A DNA stretch of 64,000 bases from Limnephilus marmoratus (lineage: Eukaryota > Arthropoda > Insecta > Trichoptera > Limnephilidae), in the NCBI GenBank assembly GCA_917880885.1, contig OU862908.1:51605819-51669818 (forward strand), given 5' to 3'. This document shows positions 48,305 through 57,260 of the stretch, one piece after another (position 1 is the stretch's first letter; each line of letters begins with the position of its first letter). The translations under genes were made by a program, and so were the position numbers. The notes below the pieces were generated by a model. The model did not search any database. It was not told where the DNA came from and was given only the letters and a program-made list of their open reading frames with translations.

Positions 48305-48854
48305 TGTGAGGCTTTGGTATCCTAAATTGGTAAGATCATGGCAAAAACTATCACACATAATTTTGACACAGCTGACTTCCAATCGTAGCGACCAGGGAAA
48401 TTACCTAAAACAAGTACCTTAGAAAAATTAAGGAGGTTCTGTCCCCCAAAAGTCCGACCTGAGTTTGCCCTATAAAAATAGAAGTCAAACCGGTAGGAAG
48501 TCAGTTCAAAACTATCAGCCAAGAAGAAAGATACCAACTCAAGATACCAACAGTCTCCAAGTTCAAATTTCTTTTCAAGTGTTTTAATCAGTCTTAGATT
48601 CAGTTTACCTATCCCAGTATCCCAGTAACCTAAAAAACCCCAGTCTCCCACAGTCTCCAAAGTGAAAAATATTTATTTTAATCCAGTACTCAAATCAGTT
48701 TTGCCATTATACCTAGAAGCATTTTTTGTCAAAGTAGTAAATTCATTTAAAAGACCAGTGGCGTTCCAAAATCCACTGGCGTACGAAACTCCATTGGCGT
48801 GTCATTGTGGCCAGCTCCCTATTATATTTAGTTTTTGTACAAACGTCTAGTACA
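48305..48854 (+). mobile_element. BEL/Pao-type 5' LTR (left edge uncertain)
   Basis: The right edge is clear: it ends CGTCTAGTACA and is followed by TTTGGTCCTTCGAG, the leader seen in BEL/Pao elements. The left edge is placed at TGTGAGGC because LTRs start TGT, without a target duplication to prove it. A TATA box and initiator lie inside (48471-48506). Its last 28 bases recur at 52452-52479 with one mismatch. Confidence 0.65.
48471..48506 (+). promoter_or_regulatory. LTR core promoter: TATA box plus initiator
   Basis: TATAAAAATA at 48471-48480 and TCAGTT at 48501-48506, with the initiator A 32 bp after the first T of TATA, the standard arthropod spacing. AGATA at 48529 is one base from the usual downstream element position. 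Transcription would produce the gag message that follows. Confidence 0.65.
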
Positions 48855-48910
48855 TTTGGTCCTTCGAGTCGGATCTACACATAACACGCCTTCAGTCTTA
48901 CCCAGTGGAA
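48855..48910 (+). promoter_or_regulatory. BEL leader / likely primer-binding region
   Basis: TTTGGTCCTTCGAGTCGG directly after the LTR. A tRNA primer-binding site is expected here in LTR elements; I cannot name the tRNA. Confidence 0.45.
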
Positions 48911-50158
48911 ATGCCGTCTCTTCGCAGTGGCCGTAAGACCCCGACACCTTCCGAAATATCGCTGTCTAAACCTAACGCCCCGGGAACAAGCCGAAACATG
49001 CCAGTGGCACCCCGTCGGACCCCGGGCCCACGCACCGTAGACACCGATGAGACGCCATCCAGCGGAACCCGCCACGATCTATCTGGTGCGAACCCTGCCA
49101 GGAACCCTGACCTCATCACTCTTGACCAACCTGCTCCAGAATGTGTCGCCGAGAGCCTCCACGGATCCAACAGTAAAAGCAGTGAAACAACTTCTGAATC
49201 AACTGAAGACTCCCTGCGATTGCTGCGCCGAGAGATGCGCATTCGGGACAGACGTCACGCCAAGCAGACAGCCAATCTGCTCAGAGCCCTGAACGCTGCA
49301 ACACGCCAAGCAGTCAGCCAACCTACCCAGGAGCCCGCACCAACCAGCCCGACCCTGCGAGCCAACCTCGGTCAGGTAGTAATTCAAACCCAGGCACCAA
49401 CCGGTCCGTCTACGAACGAGTTCGCAACGAGATATGCCACTCGAGTACACACGTCAGACGGCCCGTCTACCGGAGAGTTTGCAACGAGATATGCAACAAC
49501 TCAAGTGCACGCACCAACCGGCTCTTCTACTAATGAGTTCGCAACGAGATATGCCACTCAAGTGCATAAGCCAGCCGAAGAGTTTGCAACGAGATATGCA
49601 ACTACTCAAGTGCATGCACCAACCGGCCCTTCTACTAATGAGTTTGCAACGAGATATGCCACTCAAGTTCGCAAGCCGGCCGAAGAGTTTGCAACGAGAT
49701 ATGCAACTACTCAAATGGACACACCAGCCGGTCAGCCTACCAATGAATTTGCTGTAACCGATCCAACCGGATACGCCGCCACCGCCACCCAAGAGTACAC
49801 ACTACTGACGGGCCCTGCAAAGAACATCCCTACGGCCGAATACAGCCATATCGGACCCGAGCGCCCACTTTACAACACAGCAGGGTACCAGCATCAGCCA
49901 TCCTCCTCCGGCCAGGATTCCCTATTATTTATACCACCGCACACAGCCAATCAGACAGCACGGCACACCCGAGAATGGTTGCAGCATGGCAACGACCCAC
50001 TGGCCCAGATCGCCTCGGTGATGGCGGAGGCGCTCCGCTCTTCCAGAACGCAAGATAGCCCCCGCACATTAGAAGATGATTCAAGAATGGCTGCCCTCAT
50101 CGCCAGGCAATCCACAGCAAAAGATTTGCCTACCTTCTCCGGAGATCCCCTCGAGTGA
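48911..50158 (+). CDS. gag: BEL/Pao gag polyprotein, N-terminal part, ends at a premature stop
   Basis: The first ATG after the LTR opens a 415-residue frame. Residues 1-100 are basic and rich in P, S and T; about 100-125 are strongly charged (RREMRIRDRRHAKQ) and could form a helix. Residues 170-285 are a tandem repeat around EFATRYA. The end reads LPTFSGDPLE, the start of the DUF1759 capsid region of BEL/Pao gag, where W is normally next; here the codon is TGA. The frame then continues open (50159-50284). Gag forms the particle that packages element RNA. No zinc knuckle, protease or BEL reverse transcriptase follows, so the element is dead. GC content is clearly higher than in the surrounding DNA and than in the Ty3 part. 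Confidence 0.85.
   Translation: MPSLRSGRKTPTPSEISLSKPNAPGTSRNMPVAPRRTPGPRTVDTDETPSSGTRHDLSGANPARNPDLITLDQPAPECVAESLHGSNSKSSETTSESTEDSLRLLRREMRIRDRRHAKQTANLLRALNAATRQAVSQPTQEPAPTSPTLRANLGQVVIQTQAPTGPSTNEFATRYATRVHTSDGPSTGEFATRYATTQVHAPTGSSTNEFATRYATQVHKPAEEFATRYATTQVHAPTGPSTNEFATRYATQVRKPAEEFATRYATTQMDTPAGQPTNEFAVTDPTGYAATATQEYTLLTGPAKNIPTAEYSHIGPERPLYNTAGYQHQPSSSGQDSLLFIPPHTANQTARHTREWLQHGNDPLAQIASVMAEALRSSRTQDSPRTLEDDSRMAALIARQSTAKDLPTFSGDPLE
49418..49765 (+). repeat. In-frame tandem repeat in gag, EFATRYA units
   Basis: Seven unit starts at 49418, 49475, 49535, 49580, 49640, 49685 and 49745. Spacings are 57, 60, 45, 60, 45 and 60 bp, so a 105-bp pair (a 20-residue unit plus a 15-residue unit) has been duplicated. 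The long units carry TQVHAPTG-STN, the short ones QVHKPAE. The last unit is diverged (EFAVTDP). All spacings are multiples of three. Confidence 0.92.
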
Positions 50159-50284
50159 CCCACCAGGAAGGCACAGTACGCTCAATCCACCGCCACCTGC
50201 CAAAATCTCATTCGGCTGCAGCGCGCCCTCAAAGGCAAGGCACGAGATACCGTGGGTCCCCTACTTGTACATGGCGTTACTTAA
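50159..50284 (+). pseudogene. Gag continuation after the stop (DUF1759 part)
   Basis: In the same frame as gag the sequence reads on as PTRKAQYAQSTATCQNLIRL, then QRALKGKARDTVGPLLVHG before a TAA. NLIRLQRALKGKARD is the hallmark of DUF1759 in BEL/Pao gag. So the TGA at 50156 is a point mutation and the true break is at about 50270-50285, where Ty3-type sequence begins. Confidence 0.8.
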
Positions 50285-50470
50285 GTGATAATTTCAAGAT
50301 ACCCGTAGCTTACGTTGGTACATGGCGATACCTTCGAGCTTTAGCTATAGGATTGGGGTTGAACAAATTTTTTCGGTTTGGTACGGAAGAGAATGACATT
50401 ATGGGTAGACATTTTGTCATTGATGAGGATTTTAGGTGAACACAAAAACATTCCGGTTTTAACGGCTAAC
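50285..50470 (+). pseudogene. Ty3/gypsy RNase H remnant with frameshifts
   Basis: One frame gives FKIPVAYV and then ALAIGLGLNKFFRF and GRHFVI, a second gives RILGEHKNIPVLTANRF. These are successive landmarks of the Ty3-type RNase H domain (KPIAYASR, EALAIVFGLKKF, TDHKPL, IP...ANR). Several short segments are missing between them and one frameshift lies near 50420. The reverse transcriptase upstream is absent. Confidence 0.75.
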
Positions 50471-51331
50471 AGATTTGCGTATAAGGTAGAATTTGTCAAG
50501 TCATGTCATAATCATGTGGATTTTCTATCTCGGCTTCCGGTAGAAAATTCTCAAGAAGAATTTGAAGATGATTATGGACCAGATTTTGTGTGTTATGTAG
50601 ATAAATGCGAGCACATAGATATCAAGCTCATTTCCACAGCTATAGAGACAGACACGGTTATTCAGGAAGTTTTAACGTGTTTGCGTAAGGGCTGGCCAAA
50701 ACGAGTTGGTCGAGATGATGTACTGTGGAGATTCTGGGTTAAGAGAAACGAAATGTCCATAGTCAAGGATTGCCTTTTCTGGCAACATAGAATTGTCATT
50801 CCGAGTTCCTTACAAGAACATGTGCTAGAGTTATTACACAGATCTCATTTAGGAATAGTTAAAATGAAGGGCCTAGCAAAAGCTTATTTTTGGTGGCCAT
50901 CACTGAACAATGACATTGAAAAAATGGTTCTAAAATGTGATGATTGCGCGGCTATGAGGCCGGCACCTTCTAAGAGTCATTTGTCAGTGTGGCCGAACCC
51001 TGGGGCAACTTGGAGTAGGGTGCATGTAGACTACTGCGGACCGGTAGCAGGAAAAATGTTTCTTGTAATTTGTGACGCTTTTTCCAAGTGGATCGATTGC
51101 TTAGAGGTTCCAAGGGCGGATTCGTTTAACACGATTAAGGAATTGAGAAGAATTTTCTCTAATTTTGGTAACCCTGATTGCATAGTTTCGGATAATGGAA
51201 CAGCATTTTCTAGTGTAGAGTTTAAAGAATTTCTTAAAGAGAATAACATAGAATTTTTAAATTCACCGGTAAAATTCCCTCAGTGTAATGGACAAGCTGA
51301 AAATTCAGTTAGAACGGTAAAAATTTTTTAA
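50435..51331 (+). CDS. pol: Ty3/gypsy integrase, N-terminal and catalytic domains
   Basis: About 298 residues. After the RNase H end (VDFLSRLP) comes a zinc-binding HxxH...CxxC: HRSH, 29 residues, CDDC. The catalytic core follows with D in HVDYCGP, D in IVSDNGTAF and E in NGQAENSV, 53 residues between the first two and 35 between the last two, i.e. a complete DD35E triad. Integrase inserts reverse-transcribed element DNA into the host genome. The frame ends at a TAA made by a T/A run at 51317-51337 and resumes one frame over. This part is lower in GC than the BEL gag joined to it. Confidence 0.9.
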   Translation, partial: GEHKNIPVLTANRFAYKVEFVKSCHNHVDFLSRLPVENSQEEFEDDYGPDFVCYVDKCEHIDIKLISTAIETDTVIQEVLTCLRKGWPKRVGRDDVLWRFWVKRNEMSIVKDCLFWQHRIVIPSSLQEHVLELLHRSHLGIVKMKGLAKAYFWWPSLNNDIEKMVLKCDDCAAMRPAPSKSHLSVWPNPGATWSRVHVDYCGPVAGKMFLVICDAFSKWIDCLEVPRADSFNTIKELRRIFSNFGNPDCIVSDNGTAFSSVEFKEFLKENNIEFLNSPVKFPQCNGQAENSVRTVKIF

Positions 51332-51340
51332 AAAAAAATT

Positions 51341-51973
51341 ATGGTTAGGAATAATTTTCCAGTAAATTATGAAAGTAGATTATGTGATTTTCTATCGGAT
51401 TATCGAAATTCGCCACATTGCACAACGGGATTAGAACCGGCAGTCTTGATGTTTGGTAGGAGACTGAAATCAACTTTCAGTAGTTTAATTCCTAAAACCA
51501 CTCAGGAAGATGTGTCAGAACAGAGAAAAATAGCTAACGATAATATAAAAAGGAGTCAAGATAATCAAAAAAGGAATTATGGGGGCGTAAAAATTAGGAA
51601 TTTACATGTTGGACAAAAGTGTCTGGTCAAGGACTTCCGTCAGGTGAATAAAGTTGGTTGGGTTAGAGGTATTGTAGAAAGGAAAGTGGGTAAAAAAGTT
51701 TATATCGTTAGGATCTGTGGTACTCCGTTGACTTGGAAGAGGCATATTGATCAGTTAAAGAGTTTATCTGTGAAATGGGAAGAGGAGAGTGAAGATAATA
51801 ACCCACCCACCGCGTCTGAGGTCACGAAATGCGCTTCAGACGAGTTGGGGACCTCAGCTTTGTTGAAGGGGCTAACGTGGAGTTCTCTTGATTTCAGATT
51901 ACCAGCGGATGATCGAGAGCAAACTACTCAACTAAGACCTTGGGAAGGAAGGCTCCGTTCAAGGCGTTCATAA
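51341..51973 (+). CDS. pol: Ty3/gypsy integrase, C-terminal part, other frame
   Basis: Starts at an ATG but is really the continuation of the integrase: upstream codons in this frame read FFKKKI directly to the previous segment. Contains YRNSPHCTTGLEPAVLMFGR, typical after the third catalytic residue, then a C-terminal SH3-like domain with HVGQKCLVKDF and WKRHIDQLKS. The tail is acidic and unstructured. It ends 200 bp before the polypurine tract. A single frameshift in the homopolymer run separates it from the catalytic core. Confidence 0.88.
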   Translation: MVRNNFPVNYESRLCDFLSDYRNSPHCTTGLEPAVLMFGRRLKSTFSSLIPKTTQEDVSEQRKIANDNIKRSQDNQKRNYGGVKIRNLHVGQKCLVKDFRQVNKVGWVRGIVERKVGKKVYIVRICGTPLTWKRHIDQLKSLSVKWEEESEDNNPPTASEVTKCASDELGTSALLKGLTWSSLDFRLPADDREQTTQLRPWEGRLRSRRS

Positions 51974-52154
51974 AGGTCCCTCCCAGAGAAACAGAAATAT
52001 TTAAGTTGAAATATTTAAAATCATGACTATGTTTGGTTGAATTTAGTGTATAAAATCGTGTATAAATGAAATATTTAAAATCCTATTTTTTTTGTAAAAT
52101 TGTATAACTTCTTTGAAAAGAACATGTCTTGTATTTATTGTAGCCAGGGCTTGA

Positions 52155-52171
52155 GGTTAGGTGGGGGAGGG
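52155..52171 (+). promoter_or_regulatory. Polypurine tract
   Basis: AGGTTAGGTGGGGGAGGG ends directly at the TGTGATG start of the 3' LTR; it would prime plus-strand DNA synthesis. Confidence 0.75.
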
Positions 52172-52451
52172 TGTGATGTAGAGTAATTAAGTATTTCATA
52201 TGGAAAGAATACGATAGATGGCGGTAAGCATGTAGCTTGCACCATAGCTCGCCAGATGGCATTGGCGTACAAGCAGCAGTCTCGGAGATAGACTTGACGA
52301 GCTCCACTGGCAAGGCCGCAGAGATTTACCTACCCCCGAATAGTAAACAGTCGTAGCTATCCAGCTAGGTTATTCCAGTAAATAAACACTTTTATATTCA
52401 AAGAACCGTATTTAATAATTACTATCTGCCGAGGAAAGGGCAGACATAACA
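52172..52451 (+). mobile_element. Ty3/gypsy 3' LTR
   Basis: 280 bp from TGTGATGT to ACATAACA; these 8-bp ends are inverted with one mismatch. A polyadenylation signal (GTAAATAAACAC) lies at about 52380. No matching 5' LTR is in the window. Confidence 0.82.
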
Positions 52452-52479
52452 TTTAGTTTATGTACAAACGTCTAGTACA
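52452..52479 (+). mobile_element. Stub of a BEL LTR 3' end
   Basis: TTTAGTTTATGTACAAACGT then CTAGTACA matches 48827-48854 at 27 of 28 positions. It follows the Ty3 LTR without a gap, indicating that the Ty3 element had inserted in a BEL LTR. Confidence 0.8.
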
Positions 52480-52559
52480 TACATAATACATAAAGGGAGA
52501 GGGCTGGCAACGGGCAGCAAGCAGCGGACTGGCAAGCGGGCGGTGTGTATTTGATATGT

Positions 52560-52665
52560 ATGCAAATTAACAGATGGCGTTGGTTATAAAAGTAGGGTAA
52601 TGGCGTTGTCAGTAGATAGCGTTGTGTTTCGTTTGCCACAGCAACGTGTGTCCGGGTCTGCTAGT
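52560..52665 (+). repeat. RTE-like LINE 3' end
   Basis: GTTTCGTTTGCCACAGCAAC, GTGTGTCCGGGTCTGCTAGT: a common ending of insect RTE elements. No coding part. Confidence 0.55.
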
Positions 52666-53819
52666 AGAATATAAAATGACATGCATTAAAAAATGGACAC
52701 GTTGAAACATGCCGTTTCATGTATAAAAATACAAATTAAATTGACAAGTTGCCCTTTGAATATGAGCCGCTTTACACAAAGGCAAATTAGAGCTATTGAT
52801 AGATTCACCGAAGAACAATATCCAAGTATTAAAATTAATTTATTTTTAACCATGTGAATTAAAATGAAGCCAATTTGAGAACAATTTTCCAATTGAGAGT
52901 TTCCTTTAAGACATAGTACACAACCGACTTTGAGTTTCCTGCACGGGTTTCATCATAACCATTACCAACTGCAAAACGGTTATTTGATCTTGGTAGATAT
53001 TTGCTGAAACAGGCTTGGTCTCCCACGTGCTTTATATTCTGTTCTTCAAAATACAGGGCATTATTAATTCAATTTACTGTCAATATATTTTTCTAATATC
53101 TGAGAATATTATAGTAATTGGGTCGTTTCCGACCGCAGGCACCCGATTGATTTCATATAATCAGAATTTTGATTTAACATATTTATTAGTCATTTGGACA
53201 CCTCACCATAAAATTCACATTAAAAATGTCGAATAAAATCATTGAAAATTTCAACTCTTTATTAATTTTAAATGAAATATCAAATTATCTATTTTTATTA
53301 AATACCTTAAAAATACATACACTTAAGGATTGGCGAAGGATGAGCTACCGATGTTTCCTTTTTAAAATTATAAATTCCGAGCTCGACCATTGCGAACTAC
53401 TGAGCGTAGTCAATTTAAGAGTACCTACTCGACTCACTGGCCATAAGGACCTATTTTAATGTCGCCATTCACAAACAAATTATGTAGCAAACTCGTCAAT
53501 TTCTCGCTTACATATAACAAATATACAAGTAACATCGACACTTTAAATTTAACAATTTTAACAATTTCGATGTTTAAAACATACTTCATTTTTTTTATCA
53601 ACATATTATTTCTGCACCAGATTTAAATGTCCGGGTTAAATTTTCCCCAAAAAAAAAGAAGGAAAAACTAAACTCTTTCACACACTTCCCCAAATGATCA
53701 TCTAGTCAACTCACGCTCTGCAATTGCACTATATAAGTATTATAAATACAAAACAATACAAGAACAACATGTCAACCTACTAGAGACCAAATGGGAATAT
53801 AATTCACCGACTCCAGATA
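52666..53819. other. AT-rich spacer
   Basis: No gene recognised. Confidence 0.45.
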
Positions 53820-54720
53820 TTTTCATATCAGAGGGTTCGGCTCTGTGGCATTTCTAATTGAACCTATAAATCCTACTGATCCCTCAATATAAATATTTAA
53901 AAAATCTTTTGTAATCCTACATGTATTTAAAATTACTGATTTTTGCATTTTTATATACAAATTCTTTGACAAATCTAATATGCTTAAATTTTGAATCAGA
54001 TTCCTAGGTATTATGCCAGTGGCCGAAATAACAAATGGTAATATTTTTATAGTCCGAGAATGCCAAATTCTTTTAATCTCATTTCCTAAATCTGTGTATT
54101 TTCTAATTTTTTCAGAAACAGTTTTTTGAATATTACAGGAATTTGGAATAGCTACATTAATGATATAAGTTATTTTTTTAATTTTGTCATGTAAAACTAT
54201 ATCAGGTCTATTATGACTAATTGTTCTGTCTGTTAGTATAGTTTTATCATAATATATTTTATAAAATTCATTTTCTATAAATGAATTTGGTTCATATTCA
54301 TAATATGGTACTACATTACGGCAATCAATCAAGTTATGTTTGATTACCAAACTTTGGTGAATTATTTTTAAAACCTGATTGTGCCTTAATGTATACTCGG
54401 ACGGCGCTAATATAGAACATCCCGATATAATATGTTCTATAGTTTCCGAAAAGCCAAACATTTTCTACATAAATTATCAATTTGATTTATATCTTTGATT
54501 ATATGCTTCCTATAATTTTTAGTATTAATGACTCTATCTTGAATGGCAAGCATAAATCCTTCTATTTCTGCGCTCAACTCTCCAATACTCAACCATTTGT
54601 TTGACGAAAGTTTGTCAACATACGTTTGGTTGAGATAATTGAAGTGTTTTGCGTGAATAATTTTTTTATTATAATAACTATTTTTATTTTTAATATTATC
54701 TAATTGTAAACAACTGAAAA
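53820..54720 (-). pseudogene. R2-type LINE C-terminus: CCHC finger and restriction-like endonuclease
   Basis: Read on the minus strand from about 54700: ...FNYLNQTYVDKLSSNKWL, IEGFMLAIQDRVINTKNYRK, then CRKC and, one frame over, IEHIISGC, which together make a Cx2C...Hx4C finger. Next come YYEYEPNSFIENEFYKIYYD and RPDIVLHDKIKK...INVAIP, matching the PD..D-x-K region of restriction-like endonucleases, and SEKIRKYTDLGNEIKRIW, PFVISATGIIPRNLI. This endonuclease nicks the target for primed reverse transcription in R2/R4/NeSL-type LINEs. The N-terminal reverse transcriptase is missing and a one-base loss in a T run at about 54455 breaks the frame, so it is dead, but 212 codons are otherwise open. 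Flanking sequence is not rDNA. Confidence 0.82.
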
Positions 54721-54800
54721 GTAAAGAAATATTTTTTTAGCAACCAATTGTTTATTCTTGTTTTACACCTGTGTAAAAAATATTAATATTATACACCCAA

Positions 54801-54865
54801 CGTAAAAGCCCCATAGGCGAATAAAAAGAGTAAATAAATAAAATAAAATAAAATAAATAAATATT
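54801..54865 (+). repeat. Retroposon 3' tail, AAGCCCCAT family
   Basis: CGTAAAAGCCCCATAGGCG followed by AATAAA-type repeats. Related to 1206 and 13026. Confidence 0.45.
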
Positions 54866-56346
54866 TGCATAATTTTACTTACACCGGCAAGGTGAACAAA
54901 AAAGCCGATGGCGCCGGCTAATATTTTGTTTATTATAAAACCAATTTTTACGAAAAGAAAACCCTTTTCAACAACAAATAATTTTTTTGTATGTTGGTAA
55001 CAAGGATCAGTCCTAGAAATATATATTAACTACAAAAACCCTCCACATAGAATCCCCTAAGATGACATAGGCCCTGAGGAAAAATATTTTCATTTAAAAA
55101 AATATAAAAAAAGTTAAACAAAGGATTCACAAATAAATCCGCCAAAGTAAAGTTGTTGAGTGCAGTGCACTTAAACAAACAAGTAGAATAAGTTTGACAC
55201 AGGACTAATCTATTAGTAAGAAGTAGTTATAGGAAAATTATTCTTACTATATTTAATATTGTTAACAGTCTACAAGTATACATTCTATTTGCACTTTGAA
55301 TTATTCAAGCTTCAATAATTTTATAGCGTTGAATAGGTTATTTTGGTTGACGTCGCACTTTCCATCTCTTACTCTAAATATGGAAGTTTCCAATACGTAG
55401 TCAATGTAATCATATTATCTTTACTCGTATTTAAAGCAATAACACAGACTCTGATGATCAAGAACTTTGTGACAAAAATAGAGTCATGGAAAGCGCCATC
55501 TCTTTGCGAGATACATATAAATACTAATGAGTGGATTTCACGACACGATAAAAGTACGAACTATTTTTGTACTCGTGCAGGACTATCCTAGGCTGATGAT
55601 GTCCTTGACAGAAAATAGAATCAGAGATCGCCTACAGATGATATGGAGCTGTCGAAAAAAAATTCAGCAACACTGGAGACATTTGAAGGATGCCTAAAGC
55701 CCAAGGCGAACATCAGAAGGCTTTTGAATAAGTAGGAATTTAAAAAATGTTTAAATTGTAAAAAATGTATTTCTTGTGAAAAAAGATCCCTTCCATACAT
55801 TTTTTTACATCAATGAGCTCTTTCTAAAAGGCGTAGGCTTCGGGATAGTCGATCCCATTCTCGGCTACGAGAGCGAACTATGTATGTTCAGACTAACACA
55901 ACTTTCATTCAAACTTACACGGGCTACAAATAGATAGCAGTTTACATTGTATGTGTCAGGGGGTACTAACAATTCACCCCGGGCTACTTCAGTAACATAG
56001 ACAACATAGGATCAGATCTAAGTTGGGTGCTTCTAGTGATGTGAATATACCCAGAACGGGGAGTTTTGAGAGAATTTTCATTTTGGTCGTCCCAGGACAG
56101 AATTTTAATAATTTTTGGAAAATACCGAGCAGTACAGAAGATACAAGCCGTCAAAATGTTGATATTTGCTGCAGCCAAAAATGTGTGATGTCCGGTACAT
56201 TTATTGTACAATGGTGCGGCAATAGGTACTGCAGCACTGCCATTCAAATTATCAATTGAACTGAGTTGGGTCTCGTGTGACGTCACGACACACTATAATG
56301 CATTTTTTACCCAAGTTCTTTAAAATTCTACACATGCTTATCCACA
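54866..56346. other. Spacer
   Basis: Contains R1 fragment 8. 55340-56260 is moderately GC-rich with short open frames on both strands but no recognisable domain. Confidence 0.4.
55036..55102 (+). repeat. R1 repeat copy 8 (3' end fragment)
   Basis: AAAACCCTCCACATAGAATC, CCTAAGATGACATAGGCCCT, GAGG and an AT-rich degenerate hairpin and tail. Confidence 0.65.
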
Positions 56347-56673
56347 GGGTGTTAAGGGATGTACTCGATTTACTTTAACCAGTGATTCCTGGCATTATTT
56401 GGAGTAAAAAAACGTAAATTAAATTTTAGTCTCCGGTGACTTTTAATATTTTTTTTTCAACTTAAAACATAATAAAAATATTAGGTATTGGACAGTTTTA
56501 GGGTAGGGTTGAGGGGTTGGAAGGTTACTCGGCTGAGTGACCACTAATGGAATGAAGAAGATAAAAAAATGAAGAAAAAAAACAACAGACGCCAAAATTA
56601 AATTATCATTTTTTACTCCAAATAATGTCAGGAATCACTGGTTAAAATAGGTCAAGTACGTCCCTTAACACCC
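56347..56673. mobile_element. Inverted-repeat element, 64-bp arms
   Basis: Ends GGGTGTTAAGGGATGTACTC and, inverted, GGGTGTTAAGGGACGTACTT, continuing through TTTAACCAGTGATTCCTG to ATTATTTGGAGTAAAAA with about seven mismatches. 327 bp, no coding capacity. Target duplication not resolved; imperfect similarity continues a few bases outward (TTATCC / TTACCT). Confidence 0.78.
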
Positions 56674-57109
56674 AATAGGTAATCCATCTTCCATACACAA
56701 GCAAATTCTTTTAATGAAAGAGCAGCATAAATTCTAAGACAAAAGAACCCATTCTAAAACCTAAATTATTATGAGTACAAAAGTTTTATTAATAAATAAA
56801 TATTTATCTATTATTCTTCCATCATCGTTAACTTTGAAAGCTCGTAGCGTCATTTTTGGAGATTTAACTAATTGTACTGTAGTTATTAATTCTATAAATA
56901 TAACAAATTGTCATATAAAAATGAGGAGATAACTTTATATAGAACATCTTTCTTAAAAAAAACAATTTTATATTCGGAGCGGTAAAATTCAAGGTCGCGC
57001 ATCGCTAAGTGCGTCAGAGATGTAATCACCCTCTCTTATCTTATGCCTGTGGTCGAATAGCTTCACCAAAGAAACAATAAATTAATAAAATAACTAGAAT
57101 CAGGCCTAC
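56674..57109. other. Intron side of the Pde11 exon
   Basis: AT-rich; begins (minus strand) with the GTAGGC donor. The next coding exon was not found. Confidence 0.5.
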
Positions 57110-57260
57110 CTTATACGCGTCGGGGATGTTGACGGGTTCCCCGCTCTCCGCTACGTAACCAACGATGCCCGTGCCCCAGGGCACCCGGATCTCTTCGCGC
57201 CGCTCCATCTCGCGCAGCGTGGAGCGCGGGCATACGTCGAACAGCTTGGAAACCAGGCAC
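57110..57260 (-). CDS. Pde11: Pde11 phosphodiesterase, one internal exon (GAF-A domain)
   Basis: 151 bp: one base that completes a split codon, then 50 full codons ending AAG. On the minus strand it is bordered by TTTTGTCCTGCAG before and GTAGGCCTG after, both good splice sites. The peptide has CLVSKLFDVCPRSTL, a charged linker (EMERREEIR), VPWGTGIVGYVAESGEP and VNIPDAYK: the middle of a GAF domain, closest from memory to GAF-A of PDE11 (human PDE11A has VPWGKGIIGYV and VNIPDAY). PDE11 hydrolyses cAMP and cGMP; its GAF domains serve dimerisation and nucleotide or allosteric control, while the catalytic HD domain lies in exons not seen here. GC is far above the window average. PDE5/6-type paralogues are less likely because they have different residues at WGTGI and PDAY. 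Any frame extending past the donor is intron read-through. Confidence 0.88.

Noticed and set aside
49454..49792. Long antisense open frame rich in C, R, G, I repeats
   Set aside because: It is the shadow of the in-frame gag repeat, whose unit length keeps the other strand open too.
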